From the NCBI GenBank assembly GCA_018266075.1, contig JAFEBB010000009.1, positions 1 to 64,000 on the forward strand: DNA of 64,000 nucleotides, read 5' to 3'. The notes beneath the pieces were generated by a model. That model saw nothing but the letters and a program-made list of their open reading frames with translations, did not search any database and had not been told where the DNA came from. The DNA comes from Deltaproteobacteria bacterium. GTDB lineage: Bacteria; Myxococcota; Myxococcia; Myxococcales; SZAS-1. Of the stretch, positions 1 through 8,667 are shown piece after piece. Position 1 is the first letter of the stretch, and every line of letters starts with the position of its first letter. The translations under genes were made by a program, and so were the position numbers.

Positions 1-62
1 GCATGGGCCTGATGGCGCTGCTCGGCCTCGCCGGCCTCGCCTCGCGCCGCCGCCGGCAGTAG
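1..62 (+). CDS. C-terminal end of an exported protein with a sorting-type tail (partial)
   Basis: Only the last 19 or so codons are in the window, ending at a TAG at 60-62. The visible residues form a short hydrophobic stretch (MGLMALLGLAGLA) followed by SRRRRQ. A hydrophobic segment capped by an arginine cluster at the extreme C-terminus is the layout of MYXO-CTERM, PEP-CTERM and similar sorting signals, which keep exported proteins at the envelope until processed. The diagnostic residues further upstream are outside the window, so the class of signal cannot be settled. The body of the protein and its function are unknown. Confidence 0.55.
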   Translation, partial: MGLMALLGLAGLASRRRRQ

Positions 63-85
63 TCGATAAGCGAAGTTGAAACACT

Positions 86-118
86 CGAGGCGTCGCGCCC
101 CCTGGGTGCGGCGCCTCG
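86..118. terminator. Stem-loop between convergent genes
   Basis: An 11-bp stem (86-96 with 108-118, one G-U pair) encloses an 11-nt loop. It lies in the 82-nt gap between the + strand sorting-tail gene and the end of the - strand esterase. A short TTT follows on the + strand, so it could end the + strand transcript. The T-tract is weak, and I call it terminator-like. Confidence 0.4.
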
Positions 119-144
119 GTGCTTTGTAGGATCACATTAAATAC

Positions 145-1107
145 TTACTTCTCGCCCGGCTGCTCGCGCATGGGGTGCGCCAGGAAGAAATCGAGCATGC
201 TCTCGGTGGCGCTGATGTCGCCGGTGGTGTGCCCGAGCCCGGGATAGATGGCGCCGCCGGGCCAGGTGTGGCCTCCCATCCCCACGGTGCAGAGCACCAC
301 GTCGGTGCCCGCGGGACAGCGCTCGCTCGCGCGGCACGCCACCTCGCCCAGGTCGAAGACGGCTTTGGTCGGCGAGCCGCATGCGTCGCGTCGGGCCCAG
401 CGGTCCACGCTCTCCTTGGCCGAAGGCAGGCCCGCTGCGCCGCCGCCGTTGAACCAGACGACGGTGTCGAGCTGGCCGTGGAAGCTCAGCACCGACACGG
501 GCCGCTTGGGCTTGCAGTCGGGTACTGCTTCCCCGCCCGCGACGGGCGCAATCGCGGCGAACGTGTCGCTCATCTCGCACGCGAGCCGGTAGCTCATGAT
601 CCCGCCGTTGGACATGCCGGTGGCGTACACGCGCCGTCGATCGATGCAGAGCTGGTGTTCGAGCCGGTCCACGAGATCGCGCACGAAGCCCACGTCGTCG
701 ATCTCCTCCATCTGCGCGCGGGCGCAGCAGTTGCCCGCGTTCCAGCTCCAGCCAATGCCCTGCGGATAGACGACCACCATGCCGCGGTTGCCCGCGGACT
801 CGGTCATGAAGGTGTATTTCTCCTGCGTGCGCGCGCTCTCCAGCCAGCCGTGGAAGTTGAGCACCAGCGGCATCGGCGTCCCGCGCGCGACGCCCGCGGG
901 CACGCGCAGCAGGTAGTTCCGCTGGTGATCGCCGCTCCACATCGAGAGCCAGCCGCCCGGCGTGCCCGTGGGGTGCGTGCAGCCCGGCGAGGGATCCGGC
1001 GGGACGTCGGCCGCCTCGTCGTGCAGCTTGGGCAGCCGCTGATCCGGCGAGCCGGCGCGGACGAAGCAGCCGGTGAGCAGCACGAGCGAGAACGCGAGGC
1101 GACGCAC
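145..1107 (-). CDS. Secreted PHB-depolymerase-like serine esterase (lipoprotein)
   Basis: The 320-residue protein starts at GTG 1107 with a lipoprotein signal (LVLLTGC, lipid-bearing Cys14). The rest is an alpha/beta hydrolase of the LpqC / poly(3-hydroxybutyrate) depolymerase / feruloyl esterase group. Visible motifs are the oxyanion region LNFHGW (about 83-88), the nucleophile elbow GMSNGG with Ser166, an acid residue at GQLD (Asp214) and the catalytic His280 in GGHTWPG. It probably hydrolyses extracellular polyesters or acylated polysaccharides at the cell surface. The actual substrate cannot be read from sequence. Its start lies 33 nt after the end of the di-heme peroxidase gene on the same strand, so the two may be co-transcribed. 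Confidence 0.8.
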   Translation of the reverse strand: MRRLAFSLVLLTGCFVRAGSPDQRLPKLHDEAADVPPDPSPGCTHPTGTPGGWLSMWSGDHQRNYLLRVPAGVARGTPMPLVLNFHGWLESARTQEKYTFMTESAGNRGMVVVYPQGIGWSWNAGNCCARAQMEEIDDVGFVRDLVDRLEHQLCIDRRRVYATGMSNGGIMSYRLACEMSDTFAAIAPVAGGEAVPDCKPKRPVSVLSFHGQLDTVVWFNGGGAAGLPSAKESVDRWARRDACGSPTKAVFDLGEVACRASERCPAGTDVVLCTVGMGGHTWPGGAIYPGLGHTTGDISATESMLDFFLAHPMREQPGEK

Positions 1108-1140
1108 GGCGCGGGAGTAGCGCGCGTTGCGTGCGGTTTG

Positions 1141-2652
1141 TCAAAGCGCTTTCAGGAACTCCACCAGGTCGTGCTTCTCGGCTTCAGTGAAGCGGATGTT
1201 GAAGCGCGCGTCGTAGAACTCCACCACCGTGTCCAGATCCTTGGCCGAGCCGTTGTGGAAGTACGGCGCGCGCGCCGCGAGCCCGCGCAGCACCGGGCCC
1301 TTGGTCTTGCCCACGTCGACGAAGCTGCCGCTGATCAGCGCGCGGGCCGGGTCGGTCACGCGGACCGTGCGTGCGCCGGACTGCAGGGTGTAGACGGGCA
1401 GCTTGGCGGTGTCGAGGATGCCCGCGATGGAGCTGCCGTTGTTGTCGGTGGGGTCGGCGGCCGTGACGCCGATGTTGATGGGCAGCGCGGTCGTGTGGTC
1501 GCCCACGTCGTGGGCGTTGTGGCACGTGCCGCAGGTGCCCACCACCGGCTGGTCGAAGGCCGGATCCAGCGGGTTGGCCAGCGGATCGGAGGCCGCGCTG
1601 TTGATGCCGCCCACGTTGGCGATGGTGAACGTCCGGTTGTTGAAGATCGCCTCGCCGCGCCCGATGGCCGCCTGCTCCCTGGTCAGCCCGCTCGGTGAAC
1701 AGCCGTTCACCGGCTCCCACGCCTGGTAGAGGTCGAAGATGCGGCTGGTGAATCCGGGCGCGAAGGGATCGTTCTGGCCGATGGCAAAGGCCGGAGCGAG
1801 CACATCGGACAGGTAGCGCGGCCCGCCGTGCGCGGACCCTCGGTCCAGCTCGAGCATGCCCAGCGACGCCTGTGCGGTGAACAGGTTGATCTCGAAGTCC
1901 CGGGCGTCCGAGAGCGCCGGGTCCGTGAGGGGCGACGTGGCCTGGGCATGGCCCAAGGTGGCGTCGATGTCCTGCGAGGAGAGGTCGGCGAGGAGCGGTT
2001 GGAGGTTGGTCAGGTTCGGACCGGTGGCGATCTTCTGGTGCGTCTCGCGGCCGTCCCACATCACGGCCGAGAGGAAGGGCAGGTTCGCCGACGGCAGCGG
2101 ACGCCGGAAGAGGAAGAGCGCGCCGTCAATCGACGGATCGCCTGGAGCGACGGCGCAACCCTCGGGGTTGGTGGCGCTCACCAGCGAGAAGTCGGCCGTG
2201 GGCGGGATGGGGAGCTCGATGCGGATGAGCCCGTAGCCGGTCACCATCGTCGAGCGCGTGGCGTCGGCAGGCTGCTGTGGGTCCGTGGGCGGGCAGTCGG
2301 CGCCGTCCACCGGCGCGAAAAGCGGGTCAGCGGGGTTGGCGTACGCCGTGGCCCGAGCGCGGGTGGTACTCAAGGTCCAGGCGTCGCTCTGGCTGTGGCA
2401 GGTGCCGCAGGAGCGACCATTGGTGCCGAACGACGTGAAGAAGGCGTTGGTGCTGCCCGCGTCGAATGCCGCCGGCGAGAACGACTGGATGGTGCCGAGC
2501 CGGTCGCGGCTGGTCTCGAACAGGCTCCGCGAGCCGTCGTCTGGGCCACACCGCAGCGCGGCGGTGGACGTCACCTCGGGAGCTTCATCCCCGGGCGCGC
2601 AGCCGGCTGTTGCCAGAACGATTGCCACGCCCAGAAGGATTGGCAGCCTCAT
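1141..2652 (-). CDS. Di-heme cytochrome c peroxidase family lipoprotein
   Basis: The 503-residue protein begins at ATG 2652, chosen because AAGGGGAA lies just upstream and a lipoprotein signal follows at once (VLATAGC, Cys18). Longer upstream starts add only low-complexity sequence. Two heme-attachment motifs, CGTCH at 82-86 and CGTCH at 374-378, and the late APYFHNGS segment are the pattern of the cytochrome c peroxidase / MauG superfamily. The protein is longer than classical CcpA (about 330 residues), as in the less characterised members. It should act in the periplasm or on the outer surface, as a peroxidase or an oxidase of a partner protein. The partner is unknown. Confidence 0.8.
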   Translation of the reverse strand: MRLPILLGVAIVLATAGCAPGDEAPEVTSTAALRCGPDDGSRSLFETSRDRLGTIQSFSPAAFDAGSTNAFFTSFGTNGRSCGTCHSQSDAWTLSTTRARATAYANPADPLFAPVDGADCPPTDPQQPADATRSTMVTGYGLIRIELPIPPTADFSLVSATNPEGCAVAPGDPSIDGALFLFRRPLPSANLPFLSAVMWDGRETHQKIATGPNLTNLQPLLADLSSQDIDATLGHAQATSPLTDPALSDARDFEINLFTAQASLGMLELDRGSAHGGPRYLSDVLAPAFAIGQNDPFAPGFTSRIFDLYQAWEPVNGCSPSGLTREQAAIGRGEAIFNNRTFTIANVGGINSAASDPLANPLDPAFDQPVVGTCGTCHNAHDVGDHTTALPINIGVTAADPTDNNGSSIAGILDTAKLPVYTLQSGARTVRVTDPARALISGSFVDVGKTKGPVLRGLAARAPYFHNGSAKDLDTVVEFYDARFNIRFTEAEKHDLVEFLKAL

Positions 2653-2907
2653 CGGGTTCCCCTTTCGCCGCGCGCCGCGGACGGTGAAGCGGGGAGCAAG
2701 CTGCGTACCTGTGCGACCGCGGGGGCGCTCGTCAGGACCGTCGGCCGTTTCTCCAGGAATCCGGACGCGGAGTGCATTGGCAGACTGGAGTCCGTTCACC
2801 GGGAAGGGCGGGCAGCGTGCGCGGGTGTTCAGCGTCGACCAGCACTCTGGCGCGGTCGCGGCGGCCAACTGTAGCCATTGGACATCCGTTCAGTATATCT
2901 TGCGCCC

Positions 2908-5900
2908 ATGCTCGCCGGCTTCCATCCCCTCGTGACGGAGTGGTTCGAGAAGAAGTTCGGCGACCCGAGCGAGCCCCAGGCGCGCGGCTGGCCCAGTATC
3001 CAGGCAGGCCGCGACACGCTCATCGCCGCGCCCACCGGCTCCGGCAAGACGCTCGCCGCCTTCCTCGTCTGCCTCGATCGCCTCGTGCGCCAGGGCTTGA
3101 GCGGCGTGCTGCCCGATGAGACGGAGGTCGTCTACATCTCGCCGCTGAAGGCGCTCTCCAACGACATCCAGAAGAACCTCGAGGAGCCGCTGGCGGAGCT
3201 CCAGCAGCTCGCGGCGCAGAAGGGCCTCGCGCTGCCGCCCATTCGGGTGGCGCTGCGCACCGGTGACACGCCCGCGAAGGAGCGCGCGCGCCTCGTGAAG
3301 CGGCCGCCGCACATCCTCGTGACCACGCCGGAGTCGCTCTACATCCTGCTCACCAGCGAGGGCGGCCGCAGCGCGCTCAAGACCACGCGCACGGTGATCG
3401 TCGATGAGATCCACGCCATCGCGCGCGACAAGCGCGGCGCGCATCTCTCATTGTCGCTCGAGCGGCTCACTGAGCTCTGCGGCAAGCGGCCCGCGCGCGT
3501 GGGACTGTCGGCGACGCAGCGGCCGATCGAAGAGGTGGCGCGTTTCCTGGTGGGCAATGATCGCATCGCCGGCGAGAAGCCCGATTGCGACATCGTCGAC
3601 GCAGGCTCGCGCCGGCACATGGACGTGGCCATCGAGATTCCCTCGGGCGAGCTCGGCGCCGTGGCCGGCTTCGAGCAGTGGGACGTGATGCTCCAGCGCA
3701 TCGTGGCCCTCACGAAGGAGCACCGCTCGACGCTCATCTTCGTGAACACGCGCAAGCTCGTGGAGCGGACCACGCACCAGCTCGAGGCCATGATGGGCGA
3801 GGGCCAGGTGGCCGCGCACCACGGGTCGATGTCGCGCGAGGCGCGCTTTGCCAGCGAGGACAAGCTCAAGCGCGGCGATGTGAAGGCGGTCGTCGCGACC
3901 GCTTCGCTCGAGCTGGGCATCGACGTGGGCGCCGTGGATCTCGTGGTGCAGGTGGGCTCGCCGCGAAGCCTGAGCATCGCGCTGCAGCGCATCGGTCGCT
4001 CGGGTCACTGGAAGGGCGCCACGCCAAAGGGCCGACTGTTCCCGCTCACCCGCGACGAGCTCGTGGAGTGTGCGGCGCTCCAGCGCGGCATCAAGAAGGG
4101 CGAGCTGGAGAAGACCGTCATTCCGCGCGCGCCGATGGACGTGCTCGCGCAGCAGATCGTGGCCAGCGCCGCCGCCGAGGAGATGGACGAGGACGCGCTC
4201 TTCGCCATGTGCACGCGCGCGTACCCGTATCGCGGCCTCGCGCGCGAGAAGTTCGACGGCGCGGTGGCCATGATGGCGGAGGGCGTCGCGAGCAAGCGGG
4301 GCAGGGCGAGCGCGTACCTGCATCGAGACGTGGTTAACAAAAGGGTTAAGGCTCGTCGGGGCGCGCGGCTCGCGGCCGTCACCAGCGGCGGCGCCATCCC
4401 CGAGCAGGCCAGCTTCGCGGTGGTCGCCGAGCCGGATGGGCACCTGGTCGGCAGCGTGGACGAGCACTTCGCCGTCGACGCGCGCGTGGGCGACGTCTTC
4501 CTCCTCGGAAACACCAGCTGGCGCGTGACCTCGTTCGAGACCACGACCGTGCGCGTGGCCGATGCGCAGGGCGCGCCGCCGTCGATTCCGTTCTGGTTTG
4601 GCGAGGCGCCGGGGCGCACGCGCGAGCTGTCGAAGGAGGTGGGCGAGCTGCGGCGCGAGCTCGAGCCGATTCTGGAAGACCAGGTTCGCTCGCGTTCGTG
4701 GCTGGAGCGCGAGTGCGGCCTCGACGAGCTGGCCGCGTCGATTGCCGCGACCTACCTCCTCTGCGCCAAGCAGGCGCTGACCGCGCTTCCGAGCCAGCAG
4801 ACGCTCATCGCCGAGCGGTTCTTCGACGACGGCGGCGGCATGCAGCTCATCATCCACGCGCCGTTCGGCATGCGGATGAACCGCGCCTTCGGGCTCGCGC
4901 TGCGCAAGTGCTTCTGCCGCAGCTTCAACTTCGAGCTGCAAGCCGCGGCGACCGACGAAGGCATCCTGCTCTCGCTCGGCACGCAGCACTCGTTCCCGCT
5001 GGAGAGCGTGTTCGAGTACCTCTCGCCGAACATGCTCGAGGAGGCGCTGACGCAGGCCGCGCTGGGTGCGCCGATGTTCGGCGTGCGTTGGCGCTGGGTG
5101 GCGCAGCGCGCGCTGGCGCTGCTCCGCATGCAGGGTGGCAAGAAGGTGCCGCCGCAGATCATGCGCATGCGCAGCGATGACCTGCTCGCCGCGTGCTTCC
5201 CGGATGCGGCCGCGTGCCAGGAGCACGTCGAGTACCCGATCAAGGTGCCCGATCATCCGCTCGTCCAGGAGGCGATTCGCGAGTGCCTCGAAGACGCGAT
5301 GGATCTGCCGGGGCTTAACGAAGTGGTTACAAAGATGCGCGGCGGCCAGCTGCGGCTCGTGGCCCGCGACCTCGCCGAGCCCAGCCCGCTCGCGCACGAG
5401 ATCATCAACTCGCAGCCGTACACCTTCCTGGATCCGGCGCCGCTCGAGGAGCGACGCGCGCGCGCCGTCTCGCTGCGGCGCACGCTCTCGCCCGACGATC
5501 AAAAGGCCTACGGCGCGCTCGATGCCGCGGCCATTGCCGAAGTCGAAGAGCAGGTCTGGCCGGATCCGCGCGACCCCGACGAGCTCCACGACGCGCTGCT
5601 CACGCTCTGCTTCCTGCCCCATTCGCTCGTGCCGCCGACGTGGCTTTCCATGATGGAGAAGCTGGAGCGATCTCAGCGCGTGGTCTTCGTGCAGGCGCGC
5701 GTGCCGGGCTGGACGGCCACGGAGCGCGCGAGCGTGGTGAAGGCGCTCATCCCCGACGCGGAGCTGGGCGCGCTGCCTCCCGGCTTCGAGCCCAAGGCGA
5801 TGGACCGCGCGGCGGCGGCGGAGCAGCTCGTGCGCGGCTGGCTCGACACCAGCGGTCCCATCACGCAGAGGGGGCTCGCCGAGAAGCTGGGCGTGCTCGA

Positions 5901-7074
5901 GGGCGATGTGCGGGATGCGCTGCTCGCGCTCGAGGCGCAGGGCAACGTCATTCGCGGGCGGTTCCGCGACCTCGATGAAGAGCAGTGGTGCGAGCGCAAC
6001 CTGCTCGCGCGCATCCATCGGCTCACGCTGGGGCGGCTGCGGCGCGAGATCGAGCCCGTGCCTGCGTCGGAGCTGATTCGCTTCCTGGCGCGCTGGCAGC
6101 ACGCGCATCCCGGCAGCGAGCTGGTGGGCGCGCGCGGGTTGTCCGAAGTGATTGGCCAGCTCCAGGGCTTCCAGCTCGCGGCCGGCGGCTGGGAAGAGGG
6201 CGTGCTCCCCGCGCGGGTGCGCGCGTACCACCCGAGCCTGCTCGACGAGCTCTGCCAGTCCGGCGAAGTGGTGTGGGGACGCTTCTCGCCCATGAAGACC
6301 GAGGCCGAGGGCCGCTCGCCCACGCGCGCCGCGCCGATTGGGCTCGCGCGCCGCGAGGACTTGCCGTGGCTGCTCGGGCCTTCGGATTCCGAGCTGCAGC
6401 TCTCGGAGCGTGCGCAGCTGCTGCGTGGCATCCTCGAGCGGCGCGGGGCGAGCTTCTGGAGCGAGCTGGTGAGCGCGTCGAAGATCTCGGGCGAGGAGCT
6501 GGAGCCGGCGCTCTGGGAGCTCGTGGCCGCAGGTGAGGTCACGAGCGACGGATTTGCCGGATTGCGGGCGCTCATCCAGCGCTCGCGGCCCATGCGCGCC
6601 GAGCCGCGGACGGATCCGCTCGCGGCGGGCGGGCGGTGGTCGCTGTTGCGCCGCTGGCTCGACGACGCGCCGGATCCTGCGATTGCCCTCGAGAAGCGCG
6701 CGCTGCAGCTCATTCGGCGCTACGGCGTGGTGTTCCGTGATCTGCTCGCGCGCGAGGCGAATTGTCCGCCCTGGCGCGAGCTGGCGACGGTGTTCCGGCG
6801 GCTCGAGGCGCGCGGGGAGCTGCGCGGTGGGCGGTTCGTGTCGGGGTTCTCGGGCGAGCAGTTCGCGCTGCCGGGCGCCGTGGAGACGTTGCGTGCCGTT
6901 CGGCGTGCGGCGCGGATTGGCGTGGAGCAGCTCAGCCTCTCGGCCGCGGATCCGCTGAACCTGGTGGGCGTGCTCACGCCCGGGCCGCGCGTGCCGGCGG
7001 TGCTGCAGAACCGGGTGACCTTCGTCGATGGCGTGCCGCAACAGGGCGACGTGGTCGACGCGCAGGCGAGCTAG
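2908..7074 (+). CDS. lhr: Lhr-type large ATP-dependent DNA helicase
   Basis: This 1388-residue superfamily 2 helicase has Walker A at 40-48 (AAPTGSGKT), motif II as DEIH (166-169), motif III SAT (201-203) and motif VI QRIGRSGH (360-367). The roughly 900 residues after the helicase core match the Lhr layout of winged helix, beta-barrel and C-terminal modules; E. coli Lhr has about 1540 residues. Lhr proteins translocate 3'-5' on single-stranded DNA, unwind RNA:DNA hybrids and are linked to DNA repair. ATG 2908 is preferred over a TTG at 2878 because the family N-terminus begins near it. Codons around 4331-4350 and 5315-5335 are unusually AT-rich for this gene. The pirin gene follows after 9 nt. 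Confidence 0.9.
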   Translation: MLAGFHPLVTEWFEKKFGDPSEPQARGWPSIQAGRDTLIAAPTGSGKTLAAFLVCLDRLVRQGLSGVLPDETEVVYISPLKALSNDIQKNLEEPLAELQQLAAQKGLALPPIRVALRTGDTPAKERARLVKRPPHILVTTPESLYILLTSEGGRSALKTTRTVIVDEIHAIARDKRGAHLSLSLERLTELCGKRPARVGLSATQRPIEEVARFLVGNDRIAGEKPDCDIVDAGSRRHMDVAIEIPSGELGAVAGFEQWDVMLQRIVALTKEHRSTLIFVNTRKLVERTTHQLEAMMGEGQVAAHHGSMSREARFASEDKLKRGDVKAVVATASLELGIDVGAVDLVVQVGSPRSLSIALQRIGRSGHWKGATPKGRLFPLTRDELVECAALQRGIKKGELEKTVIPRAPMDVLAQQIVASAAAEEMDEDALFAMCTRAYPYRGLAREKFDGAVAMMAEGVASKRGRASAYLHRDVVNKRVKARRGARLAAVTSGGAIPEQASFAVVAEPDGHLVGSVDEHFAVDARVGDVFLLGNTSWRVTSFETTTVRVADAQGAPPSIPFWFGEAPGRTRELSKEVGELRRELEPILEDQVRSRSWLERECGLDELAASIAATYLLCAKQALTALPSQQTLIAERFFDDGGGMQLIIHAPFGMRMNRAFGLALRKCFCRSFNFELQAAATDEGILLSLGTQHSFPLESVFEYLSPNMLEEALTQAALGAPMFGVRWRWVAQRALALLRMQGGKKVPPQIMRMRSDDLLAACFPDAAACQEHVEYPIKVPDHPLVQEAIRECLEDAMDLPGLNEVVTKMRGGQLRLVARDLAEPSPLAHEIINSQPYTFLDPAPLEERRARAVSLRRTLSPDDQKAYGALDAAAIAEVEEQVWPDPRDPDELHDALLTLCFLPHSLVPPTWLSMMEKLERSQRVVFVQARVPGWTATERASVVKALIPDAELGALPPGFEPKAMDRAAAAEQLVRGWLDTSGPITQRGLAEKLGVLEGDVRDALLALEAQGNVIRGRFRDLDEEQWCERNLLARIHRLTLGRLRREIEPVPASELIRFLARWQHAHPGSELVGARGLSEVIGQLQGFQLAAGGWEEGVLPARVRAYHPSLLDELCQSGEVVWGRFSPMKTEAEGRSPTRAAPIGLARREDLPWLLGPSDSELQLSERAQLLRGILERRGASFWSELVSASKISGEELEPALWELVAAGEVTSDGFAGLRALIQRSRPMRAEPRTDPLAAGGRWSLLRRWLDDAPDPAIALEKRALQLIRRYGVVFRDLLAREANCPPWRELATVFRRLEARGELRGGRFVSGFSGEQFALPGAVETLRAVRRAARIGVEQLSLSAADPLNLVGVLTPGPRVPAVLQNRVTFVDGVPQQGDVVDAQAS

Positions 7075-7083
7075 ACTTCGGGC

Positions 7084-8031
7084 ATGCACTCCCGCCGGCG
7101 CTTCATTCTCGACGCGTCGCTGCTCGCGCTCTCGGCGTCGGCGTCTCGCGCGTTCGGCGTGCCCAAGCTGCTGACCCGCACAACCCGTGAAGTCACGCAG
7201 GCGCTGCCCGCGATGCCCACGCTCGAGGGCGCGGGCGTGCACATCACCCGCGCCATCGGCCAGCCGGTGCTGCGCAACCTCGATCCGTTCGTGCTCCTGG
7301 ATCGCATGCACTCCAACGTGCCGACGGATTACCTGCCGGGCTTCCCCGATCATCCGCACCGCGGCTTCGAGACGGTCTCCGTCATCCTCGAAGGCCACAT
7401 GCGCCACCACGACAGCAAGGGTAACCGCGGCGACATCATCGGCGGCGGCGCGCAGTGGATGACTGCGGGTCGCGGCATCGTGCACTCGGAGATGCCCGAC
7501 CAGGAGCAGGGCTGGGTGAACGGCTTTCAGCTCTGGGTGAACCTGCCCGCGCGCGAGAAGTGGTGCCCGCCGTACTACCAGGACCTCGCGCCGCAGAAGC
7601 TCGCCGAGGGAAAGCTCAACCGCGCGGGGAGCACCGTGCGGCTCATCGCTGGCCGGCACGACGGGCTCGTGGGGCCCGTTCGCCAGCGGCCGACGGAGCC
7701 ATTCCTGGCCACGCTCGCGCTCGAGGACGATCAGCCTGTGGAGCTCGAGCTGCCTGCGGGCCACAACGCGTTCGTGTTCGTCGCGGGCGGCGAGCTCGCC
7801 ATCGGCGCCGAGAAGCGCGAGGCCACAGCCGCGGACGGCACGCTCGCGATCCTCGGCGCGGGCGATCGCGTGCGCCTGCGCGCGACGAATCAGCGGAGCC
7901 TCGCCCTCGTGGCCGCCGGCAAGCCGCTGGGCGAGCCCATCGTGCAGCGCGGGCCGTTCGTGATGAACACCGAGGAAGAGATCGCGCAGGCCTGGGCGGA
8001 CTATCGCGCAGGCGTCCTCGACAAAGGCTAG
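7084..8031 (+). CDS. Pirin family protein with twin-arginine-like leader
   Basis: The 315-residue protein begins with SRRRF followed by a hydrophobic stretch ending in SRAFG, which looks like a Tat export signal. The body is a double cupin of the pirin family, with the N-terminal metal-binding signature DHPHRGFETV (about 87-96) and HSEMP (about 137-141). Pirins bind iron; some act as quercetin 2,3-dioxygenases or redox sensors, and the physiological role is often unknown. An exported pirin is less usual than a cytosolic one. The gene lies 9 nt after lhr. Its TAG stop interlocks with the stop of the convergent oxidoreductase in the palindrome CTAG. Confidence 0.8.
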   Translation: MHSRRRFILDASLLALSASASRAFGVPKLLTRTTREVTQALPAMPTLEGAGVHITRAIGQPVLRNLDPFVLLDRMHSNVPTDYLPGFPDHPHRGFETVSVILEGHMRHHDSKGNRGDIIGGGAQWMTAGRGIVHSEMPDQEQGWVNGFQLWVNLPAREKWCPPYYQDLAPQKLAEGKLNRAGSTVRLIAGRHDGLVGPVRQRPTEPFLATLALEDDQPVELELPAGHNAFVFVAGGELAIGAEKREATAADGTLAILGAGDRVRLRATNQRSLALVAAGKPLGEPIVQRGPFVMNTEEEIAQAWADYRAGVLDKG

Positions 8032-8660
8032 TAGCCCGTCTCGACAATCCCGCGCACGAACTGATCGCCCGTCGCGACCGCGAGCAGGCACGCGGCCACA
8101 TCGGCCTGGGCCATGGGTTTCGAGAGGTTCAGCGGCAAATCCGGGCCCACCTGGTAGCTGCCGCGCGCCGGAAGCTCCTTCAACGACACGGGCCGGACGA
8201 TGGTCCACTCGAGGCTCGTGGCCTGGATGTCGCGCTCGGCGATGACCTTGTCGAGGTAGAGCGCGTGGTTCATGCGCCGGAAGATGGCCATCATGAACTT
8301 AAAGAAAAAGTTAAGGCCGCGGCCTTCGCCGACCATGATGCCGCTCTCGAAGACGAAGCGCTTCACGCCCTGTGCGGCCATGCCCGCGAGGATGTTCTTC
8401 ACGCCCGCGGAGATGAGGTCGCCCGGCGGCTGACCCGCGGGCGGGCCGATGGCGGAGATGACCGCGTCCTGGCCGGCGATGGCCGCCGAGACCGACGCCG
8501 CGTCGCGCACGTCGCCCTGGGCCACGCGCAGCTTCTCGTGCTGCACGCCGACCTTCGAGGGCGTGCGCGCGAACGCGGTGACGTCGTGGCCAGCCGCGAG
8601 CGCCTGGGTCACCAGGTGCCGGCCGGTGCCGCCGGTGGCGCCGAAGACGACGATCTTCAT
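8028..8660 (-). CDS. NAD(P)-binding NmrA/SDR-like oxidoreductase
   Basis: The 210-residue protein starts at ATG 8660 and opens directly with the dinucleotide-binding loop GATGGTGRH (7-15) of an atypical short-chain dehydrogenase of the NmrA/YwnB type. The conserved features are the Rossmann N-terminus, an AxD-type second strand and the EWTIVRP segment. No classical YxxxK pair is evident, as in many NmrA-like regulators that bind NAD(P) without turning it over. It is the last gene of a reverse-strand operon and starts 7 nt after the caspase-like gene. The stretch LNFFFKFMM is written in atypical AT-rich codons (about 8297-8316). Confidence 0.75.
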   Translation of the reverse strand: MKIVVFGATGGTGRHLVTQALAAGHDVTAFARTPSKVGVQHEKLRVAQGDVRDAASVSAAIAGQDAVISAIGPPAGQPPGDLISAGVKNILAGMAAQGVKRFVFESGIMVGEGRGLNFFFKFMMAIFRRMNHALYLDKVIAERDIQATSLEWTIVRPVSLKELPARGSYQVGPDLPLNLSKPMAQADVAACLLAVATGDQFVRGIVETGY

Positions 8661-8667
8661 CGCGCGC

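Noticed and set aside
3448-8208. Very long open reading frame antisense to lhr, rich in Arg/His/Glu
   Set aside because: It mirrors the GC-biased third positions of lhr, has no recognisable domain and lacks a start with a ribosome-binding site. The + strand gene shows full helicase motifs.
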